The notes under the pieces were generated by a model. It was not told where the DNA came from. It was given only the letters and a program-made list of their open reading frames with translations, and did no database searches. 64,000 nucleotides of DNA, taken from assembly GCF_014641075.1 (NCBI RefSeq), contig NZ_BMHP01000002.1, positions 930,001 through 994,000 on the forward strand. The letters run 5' to 3'. This document shows positions 16,837 to 26,293 of the stretch, in pieces (position 1 is the stretch's first letter; each line of letters starts with the position of its first letter). Origin of the DNA: Paenibacillus nasutitermitis (GTDB lineage Bacteria; Bacillota; Bacilli; Paenibacillales; Paenibacillaceae). Made by a program: the position numbers and the translations under genes.

Positions 16837-17706
16837 TTACCTTGTGCTTTCCGCAGCGAAGATACTGCGAAGCGTGCCGATTCCCTCTACAGCTACCTCC
16901 ACAATGTCCCCAGGCTTCAGCCAAATCTGCGGAGTTCGGCCCATGCCAACTCCCGGCGGTGTTCCCGTACTAATAATATCGCCCGGCTGCAGCGTGATTG
17001 TGTTGGATAAGAAAGAAATGAGATAAGCAATATCGAAAATCAGTTCTTTCGTATTTGAATTCTGCATCATTTCACCGTTCAAACGCAGGGAGATATCCAG
17101 CCGTCCCGGATCTGCAATCTCGTCCGCAGTTACAATCCAGGGGCCCGTAGGAGCGAATCCATCTACCGCTTTGCCGCGTGTCCACTGGGGTTCGTTTAAT
17201 TGGATATCTCTTGCGCTGACGTCGTTAAGAATGGTATAGCCAAAGACATAATCCATTGCGGACTCCCGGCTGACCTTGCTGGCCCTCCTGCCAATCACAA
17301 CGGCAAGTTCCACTTCATAGTCGCATTGCGTAACTTCCCGGGGAATGACAACCTCATCCTCATGACCAACCAGGCAATTATTGAATTTTGGAAAAAGCAC
17401 CGGTTTCTGAGGGACCTGCATACCGGATTCCATGACATGATCGAAATAATTCAATCCTATACAAATAATTTTCTCCGGATCCGTAAGCGGTGAGAGCAGC
17501 TTCACTTCATGAAGGGGGATAAGCTCCCCGCCTTCGGCAAGCTGCTTGAGTTCCTCTATAGCATTGGCGGACTCGGCAGCTGCTTCTATCAGTTTGCGCG
17601 CCGTCCCCTCAGCCCTGAGTACGCGTACATGCGCTTCGTCCTCCAGTATTCCTACCTTTAAATGGCGATCCGCATCAGCACGGAGAATAAATTGCAGCAG
17701 CTTCAT
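16837..17706 (-). CDS. Fumarylacetoacetate hydrolase family protein, probable 2,4-diketo-3-deoxy-sugar-acid hydrolase
   Basis: 289 residues with the FAH core: GLNYFDHV (about 87-94), metal ligands in DYEVELAVVIG and DVSARDIQ, the RGKAVDGFAPTGPW loop, and GDIISTGTPPGVGMG. The family cleaves C-C bonds of 2,4-diketo acids or hydrates related enols. In the non-phosphorylative L-fucose/L-rhamnose route it yields pyruvate and L-lactate, which fits the neighbouring dehydratase and SDR. It could instead be an acylpyruvate hydrolase. AAGGAG precedes the ATG; 15 and 17 bases separate it from its neighbours. Confidence 0.87.
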   Translation of the reverse strand: MKLLQFILRADADRHLKVGILEDEAHVRVLRAEGTARKLIEAAAESANAIEELKQLAEGGELIPLHEVKLLSPLTDPEKIICIGLNYFDHVMESGMQVPQKPVLFPKFNNCLVGHEDEVVIPREVTQCDYEVELAVVIGRRASKVSRESAMDYVFGYTILNDVSARDIQLNEPQWTRGKAVDGFAPTGPWIVTADEIADPGRLDISLRLNGEMMQNSNTKELIFDIAYLISFLSNTITLQPGDIISTGTPPGVGMGRTPQIWLKPGDIVEVAVEGIGTLRSIFAAESTR

Positions 17707-17723
17707 TTAAGCGAACTCCTTTT

Positions 17724-18743
17724 TCAATTCAATGTCAATAAAATTTTTGCTGTTTTACCGGGGCCTGTGATCAGCTTCTCGAAGCAGGCGCCGCCTTCCT
17801 CAAGCGGAGCGCTTACAGTCCATGGCAGCAGGTTCACTTTTCCTTCTGCAATCCAATGCAGCGCGGTTTCGAAATCTTGGTGCGAATAAGCAAACGCGCC
17901 CTTCATAACAATTTCCCTGCGGATAATGTCATTGACCGGCAGTTGGCTGTCTGCTTCATGCAGCCCGGTAAAGATTAAGCGGCCTCCAGAGCGCAGCGCG
18001 TTCACGCTGGCCTGGCGGGTTACCTGTGCGCCAACGGCATCCACAGCGGCATCAAACCCGCCTTCCGGCAATGAACCGCAATCTTCTAGCCTGGTTACAG
18101 CAATGCCGCCCAGCTCTCTGGCGATTTCCAATCGTGCTTCATTCAGATCGACAATGACAATGTCGCGCGCTCCACAGACCTGTGCAGCCTGGAGCGTGAA
18201 CAATCCGATTGGCCCCGCTCCATAGATGACAAGGCGGTCCTCCGGCTTCAAATCAAGCAGACGGCATACATGCACCGCGCAGGCAAAAGGCTCCGCGAAT
18301 GCGCCTTCCTCCATGGATACATGGGGCACAAGCTCATAGACATTCCGCTCCGCAACTGCGACGAACTCCCCGAAAGCGCCGGGAAGATGGGCTCCGAGCA
18401 GCTTTCGTTCCGGGCACAGCTGGGTCTCGCCCGACTGGCAGAATCGGCAGATGCTGCAGGTAACCAGCGGATTAGCGGTTACTCGCGCGCCGGCGGACGT
18501 CCGTAAGACCGCTCCGCCCGTCTTCTCCACCAGACCGGCAAATTCATGGCCCATAATAAGCGGCGGCTTGCGCAGGGAATTATGACCCAGATAGCCACCC
18601 AGCTCGGAACCGCAGATTCCGACCTTCGAAACGGCGATCAGCACCTCATCTTCCCTGATGTCCGGCACCGGCACCTGGCGCATCTCCATGGTCCGCGGTC
18701 CTTCATACACAAGCGCCTTCATCGTTTTCGCTTCATTCGTCAT
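17724..18743 (-). CDS. Zinc-dependent medium-chain alcohol/polyol dehydrogenase
   Basis: 339 residues. Catalytic zinc site GICGSE and GHEFAG; structural zinc site TCSICRFCQSGETQLC (four Cys, C-x2-C-x2-C-x7-C); NAD loop GAGPIGLF. It resembles sorbitol/threonine/galactitol dehydrogenases. Within the sugar-acid operon it may oxidise the free sugar or sugar acid at the head of the pathway; the substrate cannot be read from sequence. GGGGGAG lies before the ATG and it is 17 bases from each neighbour. Confidence 0.88.
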   Translation of the reverse strand: MTNEAKTMKALVYEGPRTMEMRQVPVPDIREDEVLIAVSKVGICGSELGGYLGHNSLRKPPLIMGHEFAGLVEKTGGAVLRTSAGARVTANPLVTCSICRFCQSGETQLCPERKLLGAHLPGAFGEFVAVAERNVYELVPHVSMEEGAFAEPFACAVHVCRLLDLKPEDRLVIYGAGPIGLFTLQAAQVCGARDIVIVDLNEARLEIARELGGIAVTRLEDCGSLPEGGFDAAVDAVGAQVTRQASVNALRSGGRLIFTGLHEADSQLPVNDIIRREIVMKGAFAYSHQDFETALHWIAEGKVNLLPWTVSAPLEEGGACFEKLITGPGKTAKILLTLN

Positions 18744-18760
18744 ATTCTTCAGCTCCCCCT

Positions 18761-19909
18761 CTATACCATCCGCTCCCGTTTTTCCCAGCCGGAACGGAAC
18801 AGTGGCAGCCAGTTTCCTACATGATAGGGATGCTTGCCAACCTCCTCCAGGTTCAGTTCGACGCCCAGTCCCGGACCTTCAGGCGGCTGCAGATAACCAT
18901 TCTCCACTTTCATTCCCGGGAGAAGCACATTTTCCTCCCACGGTTCGTTGAATTCATCAAAGATCTCATGCATATAGAAGTTCGGAGTCGCCATATTCAG
19001 ATGGGCACAGACTACCGAGCAGACAGGCCCCTGTGCGCTATGCGGCGCTGTTACGCCGTTGTGGGCATGGACCATGCCGCTGATCTGCTTGGAAGCCGAT
19101 ATTCCGAGGAACTGCGGTTCCAGCTGGATGATATGAACGGCATCATGCTTGAGAAGCTCGGCGAACTGCTCGCGCGAATAATAATCCTCTCCGCAGGCTA
19201 CCGGCACCGGGCTGCGCCGGGCAACTTCGACCATGGAAGATACGCGGAGCGGGGGAACAGGAGCTTCGAACCATGTCGGGTTGGAAGGCATCATAGCCTC
19301 CGCGAACTGCAGCGCCGTATGTACGGAGAAGCGGTTATGCCCTTCAATAAGGATATCCACATCCGGCCCTACTGCCTCGCGCACAGCCGCTATGTTCTCA
19401 AGCGCCAGGTTGAAATCGCGTTTCTCCACCGTCCGCCACGCCGCACCGAACGGATCGAATTTAAGCGCGGTGTAGCCTTTGGCCACTACCGCCGTCGCTT
19501 TCTCATGGAAGTTCTCCGGCGTGCTTGGGCCGCGGTACCAGCCATTGGCGTAGCAGCGCAGCTTGTCATGGCAGCGGCCGCCTAACAGCTTGTAAACAGG
19601 CTGATTAAGCGCCTTGCCCATTATATCCCAGCATGCCGTTTCAATGGCAGCCAGCGCGGAACCCTGGATTTGTCCGCCGTCAGAATAAACATCGCGGAAT
19701 AGCCTGAGGCTGATCGTCTCTACATCGAAAGGATCCATCCCGATTACCAGATGCTTCAGCTCATGAATCGCCGCTTCCACCGTTTTGGCGAAGCCGTTCA
19801 GCGTTCCTTCTCCAAGCCCTGTCAGCCCTTCATCGGTTTCAACCTGGACAAACAGCCAATTCTTCCAGGGATTGCCCAAAATATGTGTGTGCACGTCAAT
19901 AATTTTCAT
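18761..19909 (-). CDS. Enolase-superfamily sugar-acid dehydratase (mandelate racemase/muconate lactonizing type)
   Basis: About 382 residues from ATG 19909. Shows the N-terminal capping domain, a barrel lysine motif ALKFDPFG, metal-site ILIEGHNRF, WFEAPVPP, ACGEDYY and the late HSAQGP, the pattern of galactonate/gluconate-type acid-sugar dehydratases, which remove water from C2-C3 to give 2-keto-3-deoxy acids. First gene of the operon dehydratase-ADH-FAH-SDR. An in-frame ATG at 19921 has no room for a ribosome-binding site; 19909 has AAAGGA about 11 bases upstream. A TGTATACA palindrome, a likely GntR operator, lies 79 bases upstream. Confidence 0.88.
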   Translation of the reverse strand: MKIIDVHTHILGNPWKNWLFVQVETDEGLTGLGEGTLNGFAKTVEAAIHELKHLVIGMDPFDVETISLRLFRDVYSDGGQIQGSALAAIETACWDIMGKALNQPVYKLLGGRCHDKLRCYANGWYRGPSTPENFHEKATAVVAKGYTALKFDPFGAAWRTVEKRDFNLALENIAAVREAVGPDVDILIEGHNRFSVHTALQFAEAMMPSNPTWFEAPVPPLRVSSMVEVARRSPVPVACGEDYYSREQFAELLKHDAVHIIQLEPQFLGISASKQISGMVHAHNGVTAPHSAQGPVCSVVCAHLNMATPNFYMHEIFDEFNEPWEENVLLPGMKVENGYLQPPEGPGLGVELNLEEVGKHPYHVGNWLPLFRSGWEKRERMV

Positions 19910-19985
19910 TTTTTCGTTCATCCTTTCAAACCATAGTTGATGAAATTAACGTACCACGGCAAACTCAGATTTACAATATGTCTAA

Positions 19986-19997
19986 CTTGTATACATC
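19986..19997. promoter_or_regulatory. Candidate GntR/FadR-subfamily operator
   Basis: CTTGTATACATC contains the perfect palindrome TGTATACA (19988-19995), the core of operators bound by FCD-type GntR repressors. It lies between the GntR gene and the first gene of the sugar-acid operon, where repression would be expected. Confidence 0.5.
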
Positions 19998-20009
19998 AAA
20001 AAAACAAAA

Positions 20010-20651
20010 TCAGAGCAGAACCGTTTTGACAAATTCGATATGTGCAGCGATCAATTGCTCCGTTCGCACAACATCTCTGGCTGTAAGGGCCTCCCGGATC
20101 CGAATATGCTCTTCCAGACTTCCCCACAAGCGTTTCTTGTTCTTAACGAAGGTTGTACGTACAGCAATGAGAAATTTATCCTGAATCCGCGACATCGCTT
20201 CCGTGAATTCATCATTGCCAAGACCCCTCACAATCATTTCGTGAAATTCCCTGTCCAGACGGACGTAAAGCCCCACATCCTCCTGCTTCACAGCTTCGGC
20301 CTGCTGCTCCAGGTTCCGATCCATCAGCATAAAAAAAGTATCGTCCAGTTTCCCCGTCATTTGCTTGGCGGCGAAGGTTTCCAGCGCCAGGCGCAGCTCG
20401 TAAATCTCCAATATTTTCTTCAGGGAAATCTCCTGGACAATAACTCCCTGCTTGGGAGAAAGCTTGACCAGACCAATCATCTCCAGCCGGTCAAGTGCCG
20501 AACGGATAGGGGTTTTGCTCATCTGCAGAAGCTCGCTGAGGTATTTCTCCGACAGAAAAGTGCCGCCGGACCATTCACCGCTCACAATCCCTTCCTTTAT
20601 CGCTTCATATGCTGTATCCTTCATTGTTTTCGTCGTCTGGATATCTGCCAT
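20010..20651 (-). CDS. GntR-family regulator with FCD sensor domain
   Basis: 213 residues. N-terminal winged helix (TAYEAIKEGIVSGEW, LSELLQMSKTPIRSALDRLEMIGLVKLSP) followed by an all-helical FCD domain with the usual acidic/His metal ligands (ELRLALETFAA, DREFHEMIV, EEHIRIREAL, AHIEFV). Such proteins bind organic or sugar acids. It is immediately upstream of, and on the same strand as, the dehydratase operon, with a TGTATACA operator between, so it is probably the operon's own repressor. AAGGAG precedes the ATG. Confidence 0.93.
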   Translation of the reverse strand: MADIQTTKTMKDTAYEAIKEGIVSGEWSGGTFLSEKYLSELLQMSKTPIRSALDRLEMIGLVKLSPKQGVIVQEISLKKILEIYELRLALETFAAKQMTGKLDDTFFMLMDRNLEQQAEAVKQEDVGLYVRLDREFHEMIVRGLGNDEFTEAMSRIQDKFLIAVRTTFVKNKKRLWGSLEEHIRIREALTARDVVRTEQLIAAHIEFVKTVLL

Positions 20652-20742
20652 TGGCTGCGGACTCCTTGAGTTAGATTTTTTATTTCAAAGCCTATCACAG
20701 ATCTTTACGGCCGTAAATGCCGGCAGAAAAAATGCCGATTCA

Positions 20743-20751
20743 TGTTATAAT
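20743..20751 (+). promoter_or_regulatory. Candidate extended -10 promoter for the plus-strand GntR gene
   Basis: TGTTATAAT is a TGn-extended perfect TATAAT, 43 bases before the ATG at 20794. No good -35 was seen. ATGCCG occurs twice just upstream (20718 and 20732). Confidence 0.45.
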
Positions 20752-20793
20752 CATTAACGTGTGTTTTTATCTATCTTATGGGAGGCTGCCGGA

Positions 20794-21420
20794 ATGGGAC
20801 TGCGCAAGGAAGCCTATGATGCGATTTTACAATGGATGCTGACCAATGAGTTAACCAAAGGCTCTGTGACCTCGGAGATCGAGCTGAGCAAACGGCTGGA
20901 TATGAGCCGGACTCCCGTGCGAGCAGCCCTGCAGCAGCTGGAGACGGAAGGTTATGTCCGTATCGTCCCCAAGCATGGCGTGCTGATTCTCGACTCCTCC
21001 GCTGACCGCGTAAGCGACTTGTTCGATACTCTGGCCGCGCTTGTACTGTTCGCCATCGAGCAGGCACGGGCTGCCGATCCGGATGAACTGGGCGGCCTCG
21101 GGTGCCTGGCAGAGCGCACATTCAAGGATTTGCTGCCTGCCGACAGAGGCAAGTATAACAGCGGTGCGCTGGGAAGATTTGAATATGAACTGCTCAGAGA
21201 CCTGTCGTCTCTGGGCCATAATCAGGAATTCGCCCGGTTGTTCGAACTTACAACCGCCAAGCTGTTCTGGTTTCACAACGACCGTCGATGGCAAAGTCCT
21301 TATCAAGCGGCTACCGTGGAATGTCTGGACCGCTTTCTCGCCATGCTGGCTGAACCCACGAGCTTTCTCCCCGGCACCCTGCTCCATTATTTCCAGCTGC
21401 TCAAGCGGACCTGGTCTTGA
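20794..21420 (+). CDS. GntR-family regulator (divergent, second copy)
   Basis: 208 residues starting at ATG 20794, chosen for GGGAGG 8 bases upstream; an in-frame GTG at 20761 is less likely. N-terminal winged helix (EAYDAILQWMLTNELTKG, LSKRLDMSRTPVRAALQQLETEGYVRIVP) is clear. The C-terminal domain is helical, FCD-like, but lacks an obvious full set of His/Asp metal ligands, so its ligand may differ. It is divergent from the other GntR gene (143-base shared region) and convergent with pdp. Target unknown. Confidence 0.85.
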   Translation: MGLRKEAYDAILQWMLTNELTKGSVTSEIELSKRLDMSRTPVRAALQQLETEGYVRIVPKHGVLILDSSADRVSDLFDTLAALVLFAIEQARAADPDELGGLGCLAERTFKDLLPADRGKYNSGALGRFEYELLRDLSSLGHNQEFARLFELTTAKLFWFHNDRRWQSPYQAATVECLDRFLAMLAEPTSFLPGTLLHYFQLLKRTWS

Positions 21421-21461
21421 AGATGCTGCAGTTCTGGCGGAGCCGGCTGCTTGCCCGTAAA

Positions 21462-21496
21462 ACGCCAAAAGGCAGCGGCACAAGCACCGCTGCCTC
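21462..21496 (-). terminator. Terminator between pdp and GntR
   Basis: Minus strand: AGGCAGCGG, loop TGCTTGTG, CCGCTGCCT then TTTGGCGTTTT. Lies 14 bases past the pdp stop; stem could also serve the converging GntR gene. Confidence 0.75.
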
Positions 21497-21509
21497 CCTC
21501 ATCCTGGAA

Positions 21510-22841
21510 TCAAAACCGCTTAATGCCCTCAGCCGTTACAACTGATAACAGCAGCGGCTTGTCAGCCGGCTTCTTGTTCCCGTTAATCGTATAGGCCTCC
21601 CTGACACGCTGCATGGCCGCCTCCACGGACGGACTGTCTTCGCGGGCATGAAGCAGGGCGATAACATCGCCGGCTTTCACACTGTCGCCCACCTTGCGTT
21701 TGAGTACCAGTCCCACCGCATGGTCAATGGCATCATCCTTCGCCGCGCGTCCGGCGCCCAGCATCATCGCGGCAAGGCCGAGCTGCTCCGCATCGATATG
21801 CAGCACGTAACCTTCCTGCTGCACGATCACCTCGATGATCACCGGAGCTCTCGGGAGCAGGCCGGGGTCATCCGCTACTGCGGGATCGCCCCCCTGCGCC
21901 GCGACGAAAGCGCGGAACTTGGCTAGGGCGGCGCCGGATTCCAGCCGCTCAAGGAGCATCACTTCCGCCGCTTCCAGATGATCCGCCTGTCCGCCCAACA
22001 CGACCATATGCGCACTTAAGGCCAGACATAGATCCAGCAGATCGCGGGGACCATTCCCTTGCAAAACGGCAATGGCTTCTTCCACCTCAAGCGCGTTGCC
22101 GATTGCATATCCGAGCGGCTGATCCATGTCGCTGATCAGCGCTGCCGTCCGGCGGCCGACCTGCGAGCCGATCCCCACCATCGCAGCTGCCAGCGCCTCG
22201 GAATCTTCCAGCGTCTTCATGAACGCTCCGCTGCCTGTCTTCACATCCAGAACGATGGCGTCCGCACCGGCTGCGATCTTCTTGCTCATGACCGAACTTG
22301 CAATAAGCGGAATCGATTCCACTGTGGCCGTCACATCCCGCAGTGCATAGAGCTTCTTGTCTGCCGGCGTAATATTGCCGCTCTGTCCGATCACCGCAAT
22401 TCCGATCTCGTTCACCTGCGCAAAGAACTGCTCCCTGGAGAGCTCCGTGCGGAAGCCGGCCATAGATTCCAGCTTGTCAATGGTTCCGCCGGTATGACCG
22501 AGACCCCTGCCGGACATCTTCGCAACAGGTACGCCGCATGCCGCCACCAGCGGCGCGACAATAAGCGTCGTCTTGTCCCCTACGCCGCCGGTGCTGTGCT
22601 TGTCCGCTTTAATGCCCTGAATGGAAGTAAGGTCGACCTGATCGCCCGATTCCGCCATCGCAAGCGTCAAATGGGCGGTTTCTTCAGCTGTCATGCCCTG
22701 AAAATAAACAGCCATCGCCCAAGCCGACATCTGGTAATCCGGAATGTCGCCCCTGCTGTAGCCTTCAATGAGAAAAGACAGCTCCTCCGCAGTCAGGGAT
22801 TCGCCGCTCCGTTTCTTGTGAATGAGATCCACTGCGCGCAT
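21510..22841 (-). CDS. pdp: Pyrimidine-nucleoside phosphorylase
   Basis: Phosphorolysis of uridine, deoxyuridine and thymidine to base plus (deoxy)ribose-1-phosphate. The 443 residues include the family signature ([17 protein letters not shown], about 79-95), [18 protein letters not shown], and the conserved C-terminal alpha/beta domain. AAGGAGGACG precedes the ATG. It closes a minus-strand run deoB-punA-spo0E-like-pdp; deoB handles the sugar phosphate formed by pdp and punA. Codon use and length look ordinary. Confidence 0.96.
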   Translation of the reverse strand: MRAVDLIHKKRSGESLTAEELSFLIEGYSRGDIPDYQMSAWAMAVYFQGMTAEETAHLTLAMAESGDQVDLTSIQGIKADKHSTGGVGDKTTLIVAPLVAACGVPVAKMSGRGLGHTGGTIDKLESMAGFRTELSREQFFAQVNEIGIAVIGQSGNITPADKKLYALRDVTATVESIPLIASSVMSKKIAAGADAIVLDVKTGSGAFMKTLEDSEALAAAMVGIGSQVGRRTAALISDMDQPLGYAIGNALEVEEAIAVLQGNGPRDLLDLCLALSAHMVVLGGQADHLEAAEVMLLERLESGAALAKFRAFVAAQGGDPAVADDPGLLPRAPVIIEVIVQQEGYVLHIDAEQLGLAAMMLGAGRAAKDDAIDHAVGLVLKRKVGDSVKAGDVIALLHAREDSPSVEAAMQRVREAYTINGNKKPADKPLLLSVVTAEGIKRF

Positions 22842-22883
22842 CTTTTCCCGTCCTCCTTATGAGGGTGCTAAGATTATGTCGAG

Positions 22884-23069
22884 TCAAACTGGTTTACTTT
22901 CCTGTAATTCAAGCGATTTGCTTTTTTCAGCCTGGGCCTTCAAAATGAGCTGATCAAGCGACTGGCTCAGCAGCAGCACATCCCCGTGCAGGAATGTCTG
23001 CTTCCGCATGGCGGTTGCCACCAGTTGTCCCCGTAAACGTTCCAATCGATGATTCATATGGTTGTCCAT
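22884..23069 (-). CDS. Spo0E-family aspartyl-phosphate phosphatase
   Basis: 61 residues from ATG 23069, with GAGGA 6 bases upstream (an in-frame GTG at 23081 is possible). The protein is a helical hairpin: LERLRGQLV, then LLLSQSLDQLILKAQ, where SQxLDxLI is the Spo0E signature. Members dephosphorylate Spo0A~P and so delay sporulation. It lies between punA and pdp in a nucleoside-catabolism run, an unusual place; a perfect minus-strand TATAAT at 23102-23107 suggests it also has its own promoter, though no -35 at the right spacing is clear. Confidence 0.85.
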   Translation of the reverse strand: MDNHMNHRLERLRGQLVATAMRKQTFLHGDVLLLSQSLDQLILKAQAEKSKSLELQESKPV

Positions 23070-23178
23070 GAAAATCCTCACTTTTTCGATTTATCACGGA
23101 CATTATACGACGGTTACGGAACAAAGGATGTCAGAATCGGTCGAGGCCATTATTACATTTTTGTTACAAAAAATGCAA

Positions 23179-24003
23179 TTAAAGGAGTGGTATGATCTCT
23201 TCAACAAGTCCCAGGAACCGTGTTTTTACTTTCTCCGTCGTTTCCATAACCTCTTGATGGGACAGAGGCTGATCCAATATACCCGAGGCCATGTTGCTGA
23301 TACAGGATATTCCAAGCACTTCAATACCCGAATGGCGCGCTGCGACAACTTCGGCAACCGTCGACATTCCGACAGCATCCGCACCCATAATACGCATCAT
23401 CCGAATTTCGGCCGGTGTCTCATAAGACGGACCCAATACGCCGATATAGACCCCTTCGCGCAATGAGAAGCCCTGCTTCTGCGCAGTCTGTGCGGCAAGC
23501 ACCCGCAAACGGCGGCTGTATGCCTCCGACATGTCAGGAAACCGCGGTCCGAGTTCATTGTCATTGGGACCCACAAGCGGATTGCGGCCCGTCAGGTTGA
23601 TATGATCGCTGATCAGCATAAGGTCGCCAGGCTCATAGCCTGTCTGGATCCCGCCCGCTGCATTGGTAACCACGAGGATGCCGACACCAATTGCTTTCAT
23701 TACCCGTACCGGGAAGGAGGTCAGCTCCGGCCCGTAACCTTCATACATATGAAACCGGCCGCGCATCAGCACGACCGCGCGCCCGGAAAGCGTCCCGATC
23801 AACAATTCGCCCGCATGGCCTTCAACTGTAGAGACGGGGAAATGGGGAATCTGTTCGTATGGAATCGTAACCGCATCGCTCAGATGATCGCCCAGCACGC
23901 CGAGTCCCGAGCCCAGAATAAGCCCTACCTGGGGTTTAAGCGCTGTACGGCTTGTAATGAATGCCGCGGCTTCGGCAATATGGGAAGCATTTAGTATTGT
24001 CAT
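23179..24003 (-). CDS. punA: Purine-nucleoside phosphorylase
   Basis: Trimeric-type phosphorylase for guanosine/inosine and deoxy forms. 274 residues from ATG 24003 (AGGAGTG 9 bases before). Motifs: LILGSGLGVLG phosphate loop, VEGHAGELLIG, MRGRFHMYEGY, VVTNAAGGI, GVLGPSYETPAEIRM and GADAVGMSTVAEVVAARH, all in family order. Follows deoB by 29 bases, and the product ribose-1-phosphate is the deoB substrate, so cotranscription makes sense. Confidence 0.96.
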   Translation of the reverse strand: MTILNASHIAEAAAFITSRTALKPQVGLILGSGLGVLGDHLSDAVTIPYEQIPHFPVSTVEGHAGELLIGTLSGRAVVLMRGRFHMYEGYGPELTSFPVRVMKAIGVGILVVTNAAGGIQTGYEPGDLMLISDHINLTGRNPLVGPNDNELGPRFPDMSEAYSRRLRVLAAQTAQKQGFSLREGVYIGVLGPSYETPAEIRMMRIMGADAVGMSTVAEVVAARHSGIEVLGISCISNMASGILDQPLSHQEVMETTEKVKTRFLGLVEEIIPLL

Positions 24004-24032
24004 TCTTAAGATCACTCCTGCCAGATAATATG

Positions 24033-25208
24033 CTAACGTAAACCTTTAATAAACGATGCGCCATTCTGCGGCGGCTTAACGCCGAAGTTATCCGCAATCG
24101 TCGCTGCCACATCAGCGAATGTCGATCTTACCCCGAGCGGTCCAGGCGCTTGAAGCGCTGGCCCATAAACCAGCAGGGGCACGTATTCTCTCGTATGGTC
24201 CGTGCCTGGATGCGTCGGATCATTGCCGTGATCGGCCGTAATGATCAAGAGATCCCGCTCTCCCAAACGCTCGATCAGAGCAGGTAGCGCACGGTCGAAT
24301 TCCTCTAGCGCACCTGCATATCCTTGCGGATCGCGCCGGTGGCCGTGGAGCGAATCGAAATCTACCAGGTTGGTGAAAAGCAGCCCTTTAAACGGGCGCT
24401 CCAGCGCTTCAACCGTCTTTTGGATGCCGTCCGCATTGCTTTTGGTCGGAAGAGATTCGGTTACCCCTTCACCGTCAAATATGTCATGGATTTTGCCGAC
24501 CGCGATCACATCATAATTCTTGTCCTGCAGAGCATTAAGGAGTGTGGGTTCTGGCGGCTTCACCGCATAATCGTGACGGTTGGGCGTGCGCTTGAACGCT
24601 CCCGGCTCTCCTATGTAAGGTCTTGCAATAACCCGGCCGATGGCATAACGGTCATCCAGGGTCAGCTCGCGGGCAATCCGGCACCCCTCATACAGCTCGT
24701 CCAGCGGAATAACCGATTCGTGGGCTGCAATCTGAAACACGCTGTCCGCAGACGTGTAAACGATCCATTTGCCCGTTCGCATCTGCTCCTCGCCCAGTTC
24801 CTCGATGATCTCGGTGCCGCTGGCCGGCTTATTGCCAAGAACGCCGCGTCCTGTCCGGGCTTCAAAAGCCATCAGCAGGTCTGTCGGGAAGCCGCTTGGA
24901 AAGGTGCGGAAAGGGGTTGTCAGCTTCAGGCCTGCCAGCTCCCAGTGGCCGGTCATCGTGTCCTTTCCAACCGATACTTCTGCCATCTTGCCATAAGAAG
25001 CGATGACGTCGCCTTCAGGCGTCCAATCGCCAAGCTTGGTGATCCGGTCAAGTCCGAAGCTGCGCAAATGGGGTAATTCAAGGTTTGGCACTCGATCCAG
25101 GATATGACCGATCGTGTGTGCGCCCTCATCTCCAAACGAAGCGGCATCAGGAAGCTCACCTATTCCCACGCTGTCAAGCACAACCAGCGCAATTCGATCA
25201 AATCTCAT
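24033..25208 (-). CDS. deoB: Phosphopentomutase
   Basis: Interconverts (deoxy)ribose-1- and 5-phosphate; alkaline-phosphatase fold with two Mn ions. 391 residues from ATG 25208; AAGAGGAGTG lies upstream. The N-terminus [18 protein letters not shown] holds a metal Asp and the catalytic Thr follows in [13 protein letters not shown]-terminal metal ligands in [22 protein letters not shown]. Between xerD and punA as in B. subtilis (ripX-drm-pupG). Confidence 0.97.
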   Translation of the reverse strand: MRFDRIALVVLDSVGIGELPDAASFGDEGAHTIGHILDRVPNLELPHLRSFGLDRITKLGDWTPEGDVIASYGKMAEVSVGKDTMTGHWELAGLKLTTPFRTFPSGFPTDLLMAFEARTGRGVLGNKPASGTEIIEELGEEQMRTGKWIVYTSADSVFQIAAHESVIPLDELYEGCRIARELTLDDRYAIGRVIARPYIGEPGAFKRTPNRHDYAVKPPEPTLLNALQDKNYDVIAVGKIHDIFDGEGVTESLPTKSNADGIQKTVEALERPFKGLLFTNLVDFDSLHGHRRDPQGYAGALEEFDRALPALIERLGERDLLIITADHGNDPTHPGTDHTREYVPLLVYGPALQAPGPLGVRSTFADVAATIADNFGVKPPQNGASFIKGLR

Positions 25209-25261
25209 TCGTCCTATCACTCCTCTTATTTCCAATATCAAAGTATTCATTCTTCTGCCGT

Positions 25262-26161
25262 TTATTTTACTTTTGCCCTGGGATGAGCTTGATTATAAAC
25301 ATCCTTGATGCGCAATTTGGTCACCTGGGTATAAATCTGCGTCGTGGAAATATCGGCATGCCCCAGCATTTCCTGTACCGACCGCAGATCCGCCCCATTT
25401 TCCAGCAAATGGGCAGCAAAGGAATGGCGCAGGGTATGCGGCGTAATTTCGCTTTTGATCCCCGCTTCAACCGTGTATTTCTTGATCATTTTCCAGAAGC
25501 CCTGTCTCGTCATACGCGTTCCAAGCTGGTTGAGATAAAGAGCGCTCTCCGCGCTCCCCTCCTTCACCAACTTATGGCGGATGGAGACCAGGTAAGCGGA
25601 CAGCGCGTCGCAAGCAATGCCCCCGAGAGGGATGATCCGCTCCTTGGCGCCTGCTCCCACGCACCGGATAAAACCGAGCGATAAGTCGACATGGTCGACG
25701 TCCAGGGAAATCAGCTCCGAAACACGAATGCCGGTAGCATAAAGCAGCTCCAGCATAGCCTTGTCCCGAATTCCGGCAAGCGTCGAGGCGTCGGGTGCGG
25801 CAAGCAGGCATTCCACTTCCTCCACGGTCAGCACTTTCGGAATCCGTTTCTCCTGCTTGGGTGTCTCCATGTTGAGCGACGGATCATGCGCAATGATCCG
25901 CTGGCTTGTCAGATAATGAAAAAACGAACGAATAGAAACCGTATGCCGCGATACGGTTGCCGTAGCTCTTCCCTGCTGCCGGAGCATAAGCAAATAGCGG
26001 GAAATATGATGCATTTGAATATCAGGGATCCCGTTCAATCCCTGCCCCGCCGAAAAATCGAGAAAACCAACCAGATCCCGTTCATAGGAAGCGAGCGTGT
26101 TTGGGGAAAGCCTTCTCTGGGCTTCTAAAAAACGGATGAACGTCTGCAGATGAGCTTTCAT
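25262..26161 (-). CDS. xerD: Site-specific tyrosine recombinase XerD
   Basis: Resolves chromosome dimers at dif with XerC. 299 residues from ATG 26161, where AAAGGA lies 7 bases upstream; the open frame runs on to 26245 without a better site. N-terminal core-binding SAM-like domain ([15 protein letters not shown]), catalytic Arg in [29 protein letters not shown] (H-x-x-R), [15 protein letters not shown] with the nucleophile Tyr. Synteny (yqzK-xerD-deoB) supports a housekeeping recombinase and not a phage integrase. Confidence 0.97.
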   Translation of the reverse strand: MKAHLQTFIRFLEAQRRLSPNTLASYERDLVGFLDFSAGQGLNGIPDIQMHHISRYLLMLRQQGRATATVSRHTVSIRSFFHYLTSQRIIAHDPSLNMETPKQEKRIPKVLTVEEVECLLAAPDASTLAGIRDKAMLELLYATGIRVSELISLDVDHVDLSLGFIRCVGAGAKERIIPLGGIACDALSAYLVSIRHKLVKEGSAESALYLNQLGTRMTRQGFWKMIKKYTVEAGIKSEITPHTLRHSFAAHLLENGADLRSVQEMLGHADISTTQIYTQVTKLRIKDVYNQAHPRAKVK

Positions 26162-26293
26162 GTGTTGTTCCTTTCCCGTAAATACGTTCAGCTTCACAAT
26201 CTCTACACCTGCTATATTCAACAAGCATCGACGTTTTCCTGCCAAACCTAGCCTTTTCCTGTCGAAACGGCTCTTCCAGACGGCTGCTGTGGT

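Noticed and set aside
18821..19585. 254-residue plus-strand frame opposite the dehydratase
   Set aside because: Antisense to a clear enolase-family gene; sequence is composition-driven and lacks motifs.
25262..26161. Phage or integrative-element integrase
   Set aside because: Length, motifs and the yqzK-xerD-deoB order show a housekeeping XerD; no attachment-site duplication was seen.
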